Positions 15,424 to 25,328 are shown, counted from the stretch's first letter. The stretch: 64,000 nucleotides of DNA from CAYRFF01 sp964423575 (GCA_964423575.1 CAYRFF010000004.1:1-64000); one strand, 5' to 3'. Notes: generated by a model from the sequence alone, not told the origin. Made by a program: numbers and translations.

Positions 15424-18400
15424 TTATTCATTTTCCTCTGTTTCAATTTCAATACGCGGTGGTATCAGTTTATAAACCACCGGAGTTACTATCCTCGACA
15501 ATAAAGTAGAACTTATTAAGCCCCCTATCAGGACAATTGCCAATGGAGAAATCAGAGGATTATTCGATAAAGCAATCGGAGTTAATCCACCTATTGAGGT
15601 TAATGTCGTAAGTATAATCGGCAAGAATCTCGCTTCACCGGCGACTTCTATTGCTTCATCAAGTGCAACTCCTTTCATGCGCAGCTCATTGGTAAAGTCC
15701 ACTTGTAATATGGTATTCTTGACTTCTATCCCTGCGAGGGCAATCAAGCCTATTGTCGCAACAAAGGACAGGGTCTCTCCTGCAAACAATAAAGCAACTA
15801 CAGCACCGACAATCCCCAATGGAATAACCGAGAGAACTATCAGAGTACTTTTTAATGTCCGAAACTGCAGGACCAATACTGCAATAAACAAAAAGGCTGC
15901 AACGATTATGACTCCACCGAACCCTTGAAACGATTCATTTCGCCCTTCCAGTTCGCCTCCCATTTCATAGCTGTATCCAGCGGGGAGTTTCAATTTATCC
16001 ATCTTTTTAATGACTTCGCGGATAATACGATCATTGAGGAAGCCATCTCTAACGAATGCTGTAATTGATGATGTCCTTACCTTGTCAATACGGTCTATAC
16101 TCGTAGGTGAACTTTCAAATTCCAGTTGTGCAATACTATTCAACAGTACTGATTTACCATCCATTGAATTCACATAAAGATTATCAAATACTGTTAAATC
16201 CGGATATGAAGATCTGGGAACTGTCAACATAATTTCATAATCAGTATCACTATCTTCCGGATCATTGTACACGCCTACCCGCATCCCACTTATGGCCGTC
16301 CTTATGGCTGTAGCTATACTTACAGCCGGTACTCCGAGAGATTGGGCTTTGGCCTTATCAACATTTACACGGATATCTGACTTGAGATTATCTCCCGGAT
16401 TATTCACGTATATTGTTCCCTCCGTATCGACAAGGAGCTTTTCAACGACGGAAGACCATTTGCGTAAGCTATCTAAATCATCTCCAAATAACTTCACCTC
16501 AACAGGCGCGATCATAGGTTGCCCTTGTTCAAAGTCTTTCACTTCAACCTTGGCACCGGGATAAGGAGTCCACTTATCTCTTAATGCAGCTATTAACTCC
16601 CGTTTTTTATCGGCTCTGGTATCTGGATGCAGTTGTACAAATATTTCAGCAATCCGACTATTTTCATTTTTCTGAAGCACATTATAGTATATCTGTGGAT
16701 TTCCTCGACCAACATTGGATGTATAGTATTGTACTTCCGGAATACTGTCAAGTTGTTCTTCAAGTTGCATTACTAGGGAATCTGTATAAAAGATATTCGA
16801 TTGCGGCGGTGCAAAAACATTCACAAGAAACTGAGGCTTTTCCGATGGCGGGAACAAACTAATCCCCACAACCGGAATCAGTCCCAAAGAACCCATAAAA
16901 ATCACCGCAGCTACAAGAAGTGCCAAAACTGGATATTTCAATCCCTTCTCCAATATCGGTGCATATACCTTGTGAATCCCCGCCTGCAAATACTGCAGAA
17001 AGACGTTCCCTCCTTCTTTCTCCGTGCCACGTAGTATGCGACTTGCAAAGAATGGCACAAGTGTGAGGGCGACAAATAATGATCCGACTATAGTCCCTAT
17101 TATCGACACCGGGAGACTGCGGATAAACTCACCTGATTCTTCCGGCAAAAATAACAAAGGCATAAAAGCAATTACAAGAGTTGCTGTACAACCGATAACC
17201 GCAATGGCAATCTGATTCGTTGCCTTGGAAACTGCTTCTACCCGCTTATATCCTTCACGCATCCAGCGCTGAATATTCTCAACAACGACGATACTATCAT
17301 CGACAAGCAGCCCCAGTGCAACCACAAATCCTACTATGCTCAACTGATTCAAACTGTAGCCAAAGGCATTCAGGCAAATTATCCCAATTGCCAGAGACAT
17401 GGGTATTGCGAGCATTACAACAAAGGAGGACCTGGTTCCCAGAGGCAATAAAGTCAGCAAAACCAGACTTATCGCTATCAGGAAATCTCGCCCTAAACCA
17501 CTAAGTCGCTTATTCACATTATCAGCTTGGTCAAAATGAACTACAAGGTCAATATTAGACGGCAAACTCTCTCTATATTCTTCAATAAGCGGCAAGTACT
17601 CTTCCTGGACCTTGGAGATGTTTTCACCTGATTTCATCGCAGCAACTACAGTCGTTGCTCTGAATCCGTTTAATCTAACAATATGCTTTTGCTGGCTATA
17701 ATCTTGGTAAACATCAGCCAGATCTTTTAGATAAATATTACGATTCTCATTTCCACCGACGATAATATTTTTTATTTCTTCTATCGATTGAAAATCTGCG
17801 TGCGTCTTGATGTTGTACGACTTATTCCCCTCGATAATACTTCCTCCGGGAATTTTAAACATTTCACTTTTAATAGCATCGTAAACAGCATTGATAGGGA
17901 CTTTCAGGTAAGCAAGACGATTTAAATCCAAATCCACTCTTACTATCGGGTCTGGAATGCCTTGTATCTCGACATTTTTCAATCCAGGCACTTGTTCAAG
18001 AGTTTTCTTCAACCGTATAGCTGAATGCCTCACTTTATCTCTGGAGGCATTTTCAGAAACGAGTTCCATTTGCAGGATATTTACATCAGAAGGTTTATAA
18101 GAGTCTACTTCGATACTGTGTATTTCTTGCGGCAATCGAGTCTTCAAATTATTTACAACCCGACTTAGCTCTTGAAATTTATCATTGACATCCACCTGAT
18201 AATCATATCTCACCACGAGCAGTGCATAACCATCTCCGATTATACTTTTAATTTCTTTTATCTTATCAAGTCCATAAATTTCATTCTCGATAGGCTTTAC
18301 CGCAAGCTCCTCTATATCCTTGGGACTAGTTCCGGGGAAAATTATCGTTATAGGATAAGCCGGAGCAGCCATTTCCGGATCTTCTGCCCTGGGCATATTA

Positions 18401-18489
18401 AGCAGAGCAGATACCCCCAGCACCGCTATCATAAGCGTAATCAAGAGTGTAAACTGATAGTTCTTTATGGCGTAATCCGTAAATCTCAT
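15424..18489 (-). CDS. RND efflux transporter permease (AcrB/HAE1-like)
   Basis: The 1021-residue inner-membrane pump has the RND layout of two repeats of six membrane segments with large periplasmic loops. LLVDDSIVVVENI in TM4 carries the Asp-Asp proton-relay pair of multidrug (HAE) pumps rather than the metal-exporter pattern, and the N-terminus YAIKNYQFTLLITLMIAVLG with FPGTSPKDIEELAVKPIE is typical. It is last in the tetR-tolC-MFP-RND operon, 3 nt after the adaptor gene. Proton-driven export of an unknown compound is inferred; specificity cannot be deduced. Confidence 0.94.
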   Translation of the reverse strand: MRFTDYAIKNYQFTLLITLMIAVLGVSALLNMPRAEDPEMAAPAYPITIIFPGTSPKDIEELAVKPIENEIYGLDKIKEIKSIIGDGYALLVVRYDYQVDVNDKFQELSRVVNNLKTRLPQEIHSIEVDSYKPSDVNILQMELVSENASRDKVRHSAIRLKKTLEQVPGLKNVEIQGIPDPIVRVDLDLNRLAYLKVPINAVYDAIKSEMFKIPGGSIIEGNKSYNIKTHADFQSIEEIKNIIVGGNENRNIYLKDLADVYQDYSQQKHIVRLNGFRATTVVAAMKSGENISKVQEEYLPLIEEYRESLPSNIDLVVHFDQADNVNKRLSGLGRDFLIAISLVLLTLLPLGTRSSFVVMLAIPMSLAIGIICLNAFGYSLNQLSIVGFVVALGLLVDDSIVVVENIQRWMREGYKRVEAVSKATNQIAIAVIGCTATLVIAFMPLLFLPEESGEFIRSLPVSIIGTIVGSLFVALTLVPFFASRILRGTEKEGGNVFLQYLQAGIHKVYAPILEKGLKYPVLALLVAAVIFMGSLGLIPVVGISLFPPSEKPQFLVNVFAPPQSNIFYTDSLVMQLEEQLDSIPEVQYYTSNVGRGNPQIYYNVLQKNENSRIAEIFVQLHPDTRADKKRELIAALRDKWTPYPGAKVEVKDFEQGQPMIAPVEVKLFGDDLDSLRKWSSVVEKLLVDTEGTIYVNNPGDNLKSDIRVNVDKAKAQSLGVPAVSIATAIRTAISGMRVGVYNDPEDSDTDYEIMLTVPRSSYPDLTVFDNLYVNSMDGKSVLLNSIAQLEFESSPTSIDRIDKVRTSSITAFVRDGFLNDRIIREVIKKMDKLKLPAGYSYEMGGELEGRNESFQGFGGVIIVAAFLFIAVLVLQFRTLKSTLIVLSVIPLGIVGAVVALLFAGETLSFVATIGLIALAGIEVKNTILQVDFTNELRMKGVALDEAIEVAGEARFLPIILTTLTSIGGLTPIALSNNPLISPLAIVLIGGLISSTLLSRIVTPVVYKLIPPRIEIETEENE

Positions 18490-18492
18490 TGC

Positions 18493-19536
18493 TTATTCGC
18501 TTATTACTATTGTAGAGCCATCTTTCAGATAGGCATTTCCTGAAATAATTACTTCTTCAACTCCTTCCAACCCACTTTGGACAACAACTGCTCCAGATTC
18601 TATCCTATCAATAATGATCGGTAATTTTACAGCATATTTATTCTGCTTTACAGCAAATACATAAGCCCTATTTCCATCACCTTCCATCACGGCATCAAAA
18701 GGAAGTCTCCAGGCTGCTTCTTTACTACCAGAATATATTTTTGCTTTACCAAACAAACCTGTTGCCAATTGAAGTTTTTCCTTATTCTTTACTAGCAAGT
18801 GAACCATAAAGCCACCGGACTCCCAATCAATACTTCTGCTTTTCTTGAAGACTATAGCGTCCAAGAGCAGATTTTTATCTATGTCAGTTTCAATTGTAGC
18901 AGAATCACCTTCAACGATTAAAGCCCATTGTTCATCACCTACCGAAGTCTTAAAAATCCATTGACCTTTTGTATCTCCGCTCATTAGAAGCACGGGCATC
19001 CCCGGTCCGGTCACCTGCCCTTCCTTCATAAAAGTTTCCAGAACGTACCCTCCGGAACGAGCTTTAATTACCGATTCTCCTAAATTATAGTCCACACTCG
19101 CTCTCTGCTGTTCGGCTACATCAAGAGCAGTTCTGGCATTCTGCATCTGTTCAAGGGTGGCAACACTGTCCTGAAAAAGATTGGCAGTACGTTCATAATC
19201 CCGCATTGCTTTTTCATATATCAGCTCAGCCTGAGTGACCATCGCTTGTATTTCAGTCGTCTTTACTGAGGCGAGGATCTGTCCTGTTGATACTACATCC
19301 CCTTCTTTCACATAAATTTTTTCAATAACTCCCCCGTTCTTAAATGACAAAGGTGTTTCATTATCCGTAGTAAAGTAGCCAGTAGAATTAAACACCTGTG
19401 CACTGCTATCCATTGAAATCCGCATGAGCTTAACAGGAATATCATCCTTTTCCATAACAACCTTGTCCGCGGCTTCCCGATTTCCGCAACCGCCTATAAC
19501 AAGCACTAAACCCAATAGAAAAAGTAGGTTCTTCAT
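18493..19536 (-). CDS. RND efflux periplasmic adaptor lipoprotein (MFP)
   Basis: The 347-residue membrane-fusion protein has a lipobox ending VIGGC (C17). Then come the lipoyl/barrel-sandwich halves (IEKIYVKEGDVVSTGQILASV at about 70-90 and the SVIKARSGGYVLETFMKEGQVTGPG half at about 155-180) separated by a coiled-coil hairpin (about 95-150), and beta-barrel and membrane-proximal domains. It links the RND pump to the TolC-like channel across the periplasm. It is 5 nt downstream of tolC and 3 nt ahead of the pump gene, so the three are co-translated in a tight operon. Confidence 0.93.
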   Translation of the reverse strand: MKNLLFLLGLVLVIGGCGNREAADKVVMEKDDIPVKLMRISMDSSAQVFNSTGYFTTDNETPLSFKNGGVIEKIYVKEGDVVSTGQILASVKTTEIQAMVTQAELIYEKAMRDYERTANLFQDSVATLEQMQNARTALDVAEQQRASVDYNLGESVIKARSGGYVLETFMKEGQVTGPGMPVLLMSGDTKGQWIFKTSVGDEQWALIVEGDSATIETDIDKNLLLDAIVFKKSRSIDWESGGFMVHLLVKNKEKLQLATGLFGKAKIYSGSKEAAWRLPFDAVMEGDGNRAYVFAVKQNKYAVKLPIIIDRIESGAVVVQSGLEGVEEVIISGNAYLKDGSTIVISE

Positions 19537-19541
19537 ATCTT

Positions 19542-20915
19542 TTAATTTCTCCCTATATCGTAAGTAGCATGCTCTCTTTCCAATTCTGCTAGAGTAGACA
19601 GCAGCTTAAATTTATTTATATTCAATCCTATTTCTGATTCAGTAAGTTGATTACGCGCATCAACCATTTCAATATAACTATTAGCACCTTCTCGGTATCC
19701 TCTGTCGATTAATCTGTGATATGACTTGGCCGCATCGAGTTGCTTACCAGCAGCCAGATAGCTTTCATAGTCTGACCTCAATTTATTCTCAGAGACTCTA
19801 CTACTTAGTTCTAACTGCTCCTGAAGATACTCCTTCTTTAATTGAGCATCTATGACTGAAAGTTTGGCTCGTTCTATTTCCAGCTTACGTCTATTCCAAG
19901 CAAAAATCGGAACATTGAGCTGCATGCCAATCATAAAGTATCTTGATTGCGAGTCAAATTCCCAATTTTCTGCTTGTGCCCCCAGATCTACCATGGCATT
20001 AAGAGACGGATATAATTCCGATTTCTTAATATCAACCAGACTACCCATTAAATCAATGGCAGTATCAATGGATTTTAATTCTTCCCGCTGACTGATATTA
20101 TTTTTGCGACTCAATCTCATTATAACTTTTTGATTAACGTCATACTCCTCCCCGGGCTTTTCAATTTCAGCTCCTAGATTTCGATTCAGTAAGAAATTGA
20201 AATAAGCCCGTGCATTGTCGACATTCTGTTCAGCTGCAATCAACATGGCCTTCACCTTTTCAACTTCACTTTCAGCTCGCAACACATAGGCAGGAAGGCC
20301 TTTTCCATTTTTAAGGAGACTTTCATTTAATCGCTTTCCTTCTTTAGCCAACTCAAGGGTTGATTCATAAATCTTAACTGCTTCATCAGCTTGCAAATAG
20401 GTATAATAGGCCGTTTTCACATTCTTAACCAATTCTCTCTTATAGCTATCCGTATCATATTGGGCCAGATCCAGCTGGTTTTCTTTAATTTTTCTATTGT
20501 AAACCATCTCTCGATTATAAATCGGTATGACAATGTGAAATTTGGCATCATAAAAATTACGAGGAAGGAAATTAATCCGCTCATTATCAATCTGAGGGAA
20601 GGACTGACTTTGCGTCAACATATTCAAGGTATTATAAACCGGGTTCAGCATATCACCTATAGGCAGATCGATATTTCGCCCCCCGGTAGATGAAACATAT
20701 TGTGCTTCAAAATCTAAGGTCGGATAGAATAACTTCTTAGCAATTTCAAGCCCATAGATAGCGTCCTCAATTGCAATATCCTTCTGTTGCAATACAATAT
20801 TATTCACTAAAGCGCTGTCGATATAACTTCCCAGAATCCGATCAGTCTGCCCATTTGCAACGCTTATTAACATAGCAAGCAATAACACAATCAGAACATC
20901 TCTTCCTTTTTTCAT
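19542..20915 (-). CDS. TolC-family outer-membrane efflux channel
   Basis: The 457-residue protein has a Sec signal (1-22) and two repeats of long amphipathic helices with the family's polar heptads (for example AQYDTDSYKRELVKNVKTAYYTYL and IERAKLSVIDAQLKKEYLQEQLELSSRVSE regions). It forms the trimeric outer-membrane tunnel for the adaptor and pump encoded next. A TTAACAGTGTTAA palindrome sits 2 nt upstream of its ATG, between tetR and this gene. Short for a TolC, but the order of genes makes the role clear. Confidence 0.92.
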   Translation of the reverse strand: MKKGRDVLIVLLLAMLISVANGQTDRILGSYIDSALVNNIVLQQKDIAIEDAIYGLEIAKKLFYPTLDFEAQYVSSTGGRNIDLPIGDMLNPVYNTLNMLTQSQSFPQIDNERINFLPRNFYDAKFHIVIPIYNREMVYNRKIKENQLDLAQYDTDSYKRELVKNVKTAYYTYLQADEAVKIYESTLELAKEGKRLNESLLKNGKGLPAYVLRAESEVEKVKAMLIAAEQNVDNARAYFNFLLNRNLGAEIEKPGEEYDVNQKVIMRLSRKNNISQREELKSIDTAIDLMGSLVDIKKSELYPSLNAMVDLGAQAENWEFDSQSRYFMIGMQLNVPIFAWNRRKLEIERAKLSVIDAQLKKEYLQEQLELSSRVSENKLRSDYESYLAAGKQLDAAKSYHRLIDRGYREGANSYIEMVDARNQLTESEIGLNINKFKLLSTLAELEREHATYDIGRN

Positions 20916-20917
20916 TA

Positions 20918-20930
20918 TTAACAGTGTTAA
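20918..20930 (-). promoter_or_regulatory. Operator palindrome copy 2, directly before tolC
   Basis: TTAACAGTGTTAA is identical to the palindrome in the tetR promoter at 21601-21613. It lies in the 30-nt tetR-tolC gap, overlapping the ribosome-binding region of tolC. Two identical 13-bp palindromes in one operon point to the TetR binding site; a secondary promoter between the genes was not identifiable. Confidence 0.7.
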
Positions 20931-20945
20931 GCAATAATTATCTTT

Positions 20946-21584
20946 TTAAATATTTTCCAGCATATTAGCATACATATCAAAGCTTCTACGTATCAATTCT
21001 TCCACATCAATATCATCTTCCAATTTCTCTACAGCAAGGTTAAGATGCCCGTATACATTCAGCGCACAGAGGCCATGCATATTTGCCCATATCATTACTG
21101 CCAATACGTCAAGATCATATCCCTGGAAGTATCCGTTCATCTGACAAGCCTTGACAACTTCAACGAGTGTATTAAAAGCCTCTTCTCCTTCTTGCCACCT
21201 AGGATCCTCCCTACTTATGTTTAATATATGCTTAAGGGGTTCTTCAAGAATAAACATAATCTCATAGAAATCAGGCTTTTCAAGCGCAAAAGCAATGTAA
21301 CACCTTCCCATTGCCTTCAGTCTTTCAAAAGGATCTTTAACATGGCTTAAAGTCTTGAAGTCATAAGCAAGCATTCTAAAGCCAATCTGATGTATGGTAT
21401 GCATTATTTCAGCTTTATCCTTATAGTACAGATATATTGTAGTAGGGCTTATTCCGACACGTGCAGCGATCTTACGCATAGAAGTATTTTCATAACCCTC
21501 CTTTACAAAAAGGCTTCTTGCTGCATTTAAAATTTCAGCAGCCAAATCACGCTCTTTTCTTTTCTTCTTCTGAGGCAGTTCCAT
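20946..21584 (-). CDS. TetR/AcrR-family repressor of the efflux operon
   Basis: The 212-residue protein has an N-terminal TetR helix-turn-helix (about 13-60: AEILNAARSLFVKEGYENTSMRKIAARVG followed by ISPTTIYLYYKDKAEI) and an all-helical ligand domain with a WHG-type C-terminus (MWANMHGLCALNV). TetR repressors release DNA on binding the pump's substrate. It is first gene of the efflux operon, and its promoter contains a 13-bp palindrome between -33 and -7, so it most likely autoregulates. The transcript appears nearly leaderless (see promoter). A lysine-arginine-rich N-terminus precedes the HTH. Confidence 0.93.
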   Translation of the reverse strand: MELPQKKKRKERDLAAEILNAARSLFVKEGYENTSMRKIAARVGISPTTIYLYYKDKAEIMHTIHQIGFRMLAYDFKTLSHVKDPFERLKAMGRCYIAFALEKPDFYEIMFILEEPLKHILNISREDPRWQEGEEAFNTLVEVVKACQMNGYFQGYDLDVLAVMIWANMHGLCALNVYGHLNLAVEKLEDDIDVEELIRRSFDMYANMLENI

Positions 21585-21591
21585 ACGTCTG

Positions 21592-21623
21592 CAAAGATAC
21601 TTAACAGTGTTAATTAATTCAAA
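21592..21623 (-). promoter_or_regulatory. Complete Bacteroidota promoter of the efflux operon with embedded operator
   Basis: On the minus strand TTTG (21623-21620), a 20-nt spacer and TATCTTTG (21599-21592) match the -33/-7 consensus exactly. The palindrome TTAACAGTGTTAA (21601-21613) fills the spacer, where a bound repressor would block RNA polymerase. The tetR ATG is only 7 nt beyond the -7 box, implying a leaderless or nearly leaderless mRNA. Confidence 0.82.
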
Positions 21624-21677
21624 CTAATATGTTCTTTATAAAAGAATAATTAAGTTGTGACAGAGAAATGATTTTCC

Positions 21678-23006
21678 ATGAAACTCTTGAAGAACTTTTA
21701 TCTTACTTCTCGATTTTTCTGGGTCCTGCTGGGGCTTGCAGCGGTCTTTGCAATGGCTTTCATGATAAGCTTTCTAATGTCGGTGGCGCAGATTCTTTTA
21801 TCGGCATTTGTCGTGTTCTTCTTCATCGACATTCTCAGTCTATATACAGGCAAAAAAGGAATAGAGATAGAACGTAACTATCCGGAAAAGCTCTCCAATG
21901 GCGATGAAAATGATCTTTCCATTTCAATAAAAAACGGCTATCCTTTTAAAGTACTAGTCAAGGTGCTTGAGGAAATCCCAATCCAGTTTCAATATCGAGA
22001 TTTTCAGCATTCTCTCACCTTGAACCCGGATGAAAAACGCGATCTGAGCTACTCGCTACGCCCTACTGAACGAGGGAAATATATCTTTGGCAAGTGCAAT
22101 GTTCTCGTGCAGCGATATGGATTGATTGCAAGGAGATTCCAACTAGACGAAGAGCGTATTCTCGCTTGCTATCCATCCTTTATTCAACTTAGAAAATATA
22201 GCTTACTAGCTACTACCAATCGTTTGACGGAAGTCGGGGTCAAAAAGTTACGGCGTGTAGGAAACACTATGGAATTTGAGTTAATAAAAGAATATGTTCC
22301 CGGTGACGATTATCGTTTTATTAACTGGAAAGCAACTGCCAAGGTCAATAAGGTTATGGTGAATCAGTATCAGGAAGAAAAGTCGCAGCCTATATATTCA
22401 CTGATAGATCTCAGTAGAAATATGCGGATGCCATTTGAAGAATTGACGCTTCTGGATTATGCAATCAATGCCAGCCTCGTATTATCCAATATCAGTATCA
22501 TCAAACAGGATAGAGCAGGAATACTCACTTTCTCCAACGCTATCGGAACACATGTACCCGCTCAGCGAAACAACCGTCAGATGCAGAAAATTTCAGAAGC
22601 ATTATATCATATAAAAACAGAATTTAAAGAGGCAGAATTTGGAAGACTATATTCCTATGTCCGCAGGCAGATAAATCAACGTTCTCTCCTATTTCTCTAC
22701 ACCAATTTTGAAACCATTGATGCGATGCAGAGACAACTTCCGTACATAAGACTATTGAACAAAAGCCATATCGTTGTCGTCGTAATATTCAAGAATACCG
22801 AGCTTACACAGATGGCTGATGTGTCGGGAGAGAATGTCCGGGAAATTTACAATCAGATTATTGCAGAGAAACTGGTGTATGAGAAGAACCTCATCGTGCA
22901 AAAACTCCAACGAAATGGACTGCAGGTAATTTTAACTGAACCTCAAAATCTAACGGTAAACAGCATTAATAAATATCTGCAGATTAAGGCGAGAGGGCTT
23001 ATATAG
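21678..23006 (+). CDS. DUF58 domain membrane protein
   Basis: The 442-residue protein has two N-terminal membrane segments (about 12-52), a cytosolic/beta region (about 60-185), and the DUF58 signature EYVPGDDYRFINWKATAK at about 214-231, followed by a von Willebrand-A-like fold (SLIDLSRNMRMPF with the DxSxxM metal-site pattern, then AGILTFS). DUF58 proteins usually accompany MoxR AAA ATPases in chaperone-like systems for envelope enzymes; no MoxR gene is in this window. It is divergent from tetR by 93 nt. The family call is strong, and the role is unknown. Confidence 0.9.
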   Translation: MKLLKNFYLTSRFFWVLLGLAAVFAMAFMISFLMSVAQILLSAFVVFFFIDILSLYTGKKGIEIERNYPEKLSNGDENDLSISIKNGYPFKVLVKVLEEIPIQFQYRDFQHSLTLNPDEKRDLSYSLRPTERGKYIFGKCNVLVQRYGLIARRFQLDEERILACYPSFIQLRKYSLLATTNRLTEVGVKKLRRVGNTMEFELIKEYVPGDDYRFINWKATAKVNKVMVNQYQEEKSQPIYSLIDLSRNMRMPFEELTLLDYAINASLVLSNISIIKQDRAGILTFSNAIGTHVPAQRNNRQMQKISEALYHIKTEFKEAEFGRLYSYVRRQINQRSLLFLYTNFETIDAMQRQLPYIRLLNKSHIVVVVIFKNTELTQMADVSGENVREIYNQIIAEKLVYEKNLIVQKLQRNGLQVILTEPQNLTVNSINKYLQIKARGLI

Positions 23007-23095
23007 AATACAAGTAGATCCTTCGAAGTATTCAGTGAGTTTGATTCAACTATGAATTTAAGAGGGCGCTAAGGAATACAGCAGCTTACAGATGT

Positions 23096-23130
23096 GAAAA
23101 AGCCGCAACCGGGTCTCTCCGATTACGGCT
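23096..23130 (-). terminator. Rho-independent terminator of the flavin reductase gene
   Basis: Read on the minus strand, a 12-bp stem with two G-T pairs (AGCCGTAATCGG with CCGGTTGCGGCT, plus-strand arms 23119-23130 and 23101-23112) closes a 6-nt loop and is followed by TTTT. It sits 28 nt after the reductase stop. Confidence 0.88.
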
Positions 23131-23158
23131 CTATGCTTATAAAACGGTGTCTTATAAC

Positions 23159-23827
23159 TTAGACTTCAACAACCAGCACTGAATCCGCAGCACCTAGTTC
23201 CTGAAGATATGTCTGCATTGCTTTAACCATTGGTTTGGGGCCACAGATATAGAACTTCTGGTTAAAATCACTTATATTATTCTTTAAATATTCCTTGTCG
23301 ATAAAACCATGTGCATAGGCGGGATGGTTTTCCTGACTTAAGATATTATGAAAGTTTTCACCCAGGATGCTTTCGAGGTCATCCTTTCTGATAATATCTT
23401 CCACAGTCTTGTTGGCAAAGAGCAGTTGATTCCCCTCTACTTTATTGTCCTTTTCTAGTTGTCTTAAAATTGCGATAAATGGAGTAATTCCTGCTCCGCC
23501 GGCGATAAAAGTCCCCTTTCCATCATATTTAATAGCTCCCCATACGTCATGAATTATCAATTCATCACCTTCCTTAAGAGTATCGAGATGCTTAGTCACC
23601 CCATCATGGTCACTATATATTTTTATATTGAACTCAAGGTAAGGTTCTTCGTTAAGGCTTGTAAAGGTAAAGGGTCTTAGCTCAGTATCCCATCCTTCTT
23701 GATTTATCGACACCTCAGTTGCTTGCCCCGGGATAAAAGAATAACCTTCCGGTTTTTCAACTCTGAACAAACGCACATCATGGGTGAGTGCCTCCTTCTT
23801 CACTATTTTAACTGTATGTTTTTCCAT
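23159..23827 (-). CDS. FAD-binding ferredoxin-reductase-type oxidoreductase
   Basis: The 222-residue protein has an FAD barrel (about 1-95; RPFTFTS is the flavin-binding RxYS/T-type motif) and an NAD(P) fold (about 100-222; GGAGITPF and CGPKPM near the C-terminus). No 2Fe-2S domain is attached. Such stand-alone reductases pass electrons from NAD(P)H to flavodoxin, ferredoxin or heme partners; the acidic or aromatic end residue does not settle the coenzyme. It is monocistronic with its own terminator. The partner protein is not evident nearby. Confidence 0.9.
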   Translation of the reverse strand: MEKHTVKIVKKEALTHDVRLFRVEKPEGYSFIPGQATEVSINQEGWDTELRPFTFTSLNEEPYLEFNIKIYSDHDGVTKHLDTLKEGDELIIHDVWGAIKYDGKGTFIAGGAGITPFIAILRQLEKDNKVEGNQLLFANKTVEDIIRKDDLESILGENFHNILSQENHPAYAHGFIDKEYLKNNISDFNQKFYICGPKPMVKAMQTYLQELGAADSVLVVEV

Positions 23828-24326
23828 TTTGCTTTAATTTTAGATTTTTAAAGTAGCCGATTGTATAGGTATGAATTCTAAACTCAAATCGGCCGGTCAA
23901 TATAGTAGAGTACTTTCGTCTCAAAAGGTTACAGCATAATTCATAATATTTCAACTAAAAACGCTTATGGGCTTTCGATACCTAGATTTTCAGACTTTCG
24001 TCAAATGAAAGAAGATCGGCTATTATTATTATATCAGGTAAATATTCTTCCTACGTCTATTTAAAACTCATTTACAAACTTATCAGTTCCTACTACCAGA
24101 ACAAAGTTATCGGTATGAAATATAATAAGTGAAAGCTTTACGGTCAAAATCGCCCTTTATATTCACCGTTCAGCATAATAACAGCCAGGTATTCATAAGT
24201 ATCCCTGTTTAACATTTGCGAAAGCTAATAAAATACCGTGATCAAATTGATAAAGCAAACCCTTCAATTCACGCAATTAAATGTTACATTAGCACATCCT
24301 ATTAATCATTATATTATCGTTACAAT
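23828..24326. other. 500-nt non-coding spacer between divergent genes
   Basis: No coding sequence is supported. GCCGATT / AATCGGC arms near 23861 and 23894 can form a loose hairpin just upstream of the flavin reductase gene. ATTTGCGAAAGC at 24214-24225 is one copy of the interspersed motif. TACATTAG near 24286 is a 7-of-8 match to the -7 box, about 35 nt before the isoaspartyl peptidase gene. Confidence 0.4.
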
Positions 24327-25274
24327 ATGCATAAGATAGCTTTAGCAATTCATGGCGGCGCAGGAACAATTTTAAAAGAGCGCATGACCCCTAATAAAGA
24401 AGTTGAATATAAGGCAGCACTTGCTCAGGCAATGGATGCCGGTTATAAAGTACTGATGGAATCCGGTGATGCACTCGATGCGGTCGAAGTAGCTGTAAGA
24501 GAGCTGGAGGACTCTCCCCTGTTCAATGCAGGAAAAGGCTCTGTATTTACGCATGAGGGTAAGCATGAGATGGATGCTTCCATAATGGAGGGGAAAAATC
24601 TGAATGCAGGGGCTGTCTCAATGATTACAGGAATAAAGAATCCGATCTCACTTGCTAGAGATGTCATGGATAAAAGTGAGCACGTGTTTCTCGCTGCGGA
24701 AGGTGCAATGCAGTTTGCTAAGCTACATGGATATGCACTAGAAGAGCCTGATTATTTCTATGATGAGCTGCGCTATAAACAGTGGATAAAGGTCAGGGAA
24801 ACAGAACGTGCAAGCCTTGACCACGATACTTATGTAGATGAAAAATTTGGCACGGTGGGTGCTGTTGCCTGTGATATAAACGGCAATCTCGCTGCTGCAA
24901 CTTCAACGGGTGGCTTAACCAATAAACGCTGGGGCCGCGTGGGAGATAGTCCTATCATCGGTTCAGGTAATTATGCCAATAACAACACTTGTGCTGTAAG
25001 TTGTACAGGGAGTGGCGAATATTTCATACGTGGTGTCGTGGCTTATGATGTTTCATGCCTGATGGAATACAGAGGAATGAGTCTTCAGGAGGCAGCTGAT
25101 GAGGTAATTCATAATAGAATAATGAAAATCGGAGGGGATGGCGGTCTTATCGCAGTTGATACTGCCGGAAATATAGCATTACCCTTTAATACCGCAGGAA
25201 TGTACAGAGCTTGGAGAATATCGGAAAATGAAAAAAACGCAATCTCTGATGAAGGAATCCTCATATATAAATAA
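24327..25274 (+). CDS. Isoaspartyl peptidase / plant-type L-asparaginase (Ntn hydrolase)
   Basis: The 315-residue proenzyme opens with IHGGAGTI and has NAGKGSVFTHEGKHEMDASIM for the substrate and metal loop. The autocleavage site is FGTVGAVA: cleavage before T176 would expose the nucleophile of the beta subunit, and TSTGGLTNKRWGRVGDSPIIGSG continues the family signature. It hydrolyses isoaspartyl dipeptides and asparagine. No signal peptide is seen, so it should be cytoplasmic. It converges with nosY. Substrate preference between isoaspartyl peptides and asparagine cannot be set from sequence. Confidence 0.94.
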   Translation: MHKIALAIHGGAGTILKERMTPNKEVEYKAALAQAMDAGYKVLMESGDALDAVEVAVRELEDSPLFNAGKGSVFTHEGKHEMDASIMEGKNLNAGAVSMITGIKNPISLARDVMDKSEHVFLAAEGAMQFAKLHGYALEEPDYFYDELRYKQWIKVRETERASLDHDTYVDEKFGTVGAVACDINGNLAAATSTGGLTNKRWGRVGDSPIIGSGNYANNNTCAVSCTGSGEYFIRGVVAYDVSCLMEYRGMSLQEAADEVIHNRIMKIGGDGGLIAVDTAGNIALPFNTAGMYRAWRISENEKNAISDEGILIYK

Positions 25275-25328
25275 CTGATTCCAGCCGGACGAATCCGGTA
25301 TCGCATCATAACATTGCGTTTCCCATTA

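Noticed and set aside
23007..23158. Possible small RNA between DUF58 and the flavin reductase
   Set aside because: The only structure is the terminator at 23096-23130; no promoter was recognised.
24371..25273. Antisense frames opposite the isoaspartyl peptidase gene
   Set aside because: They cover a conserved Ntn-hydrolase gene and lack any domain signature.
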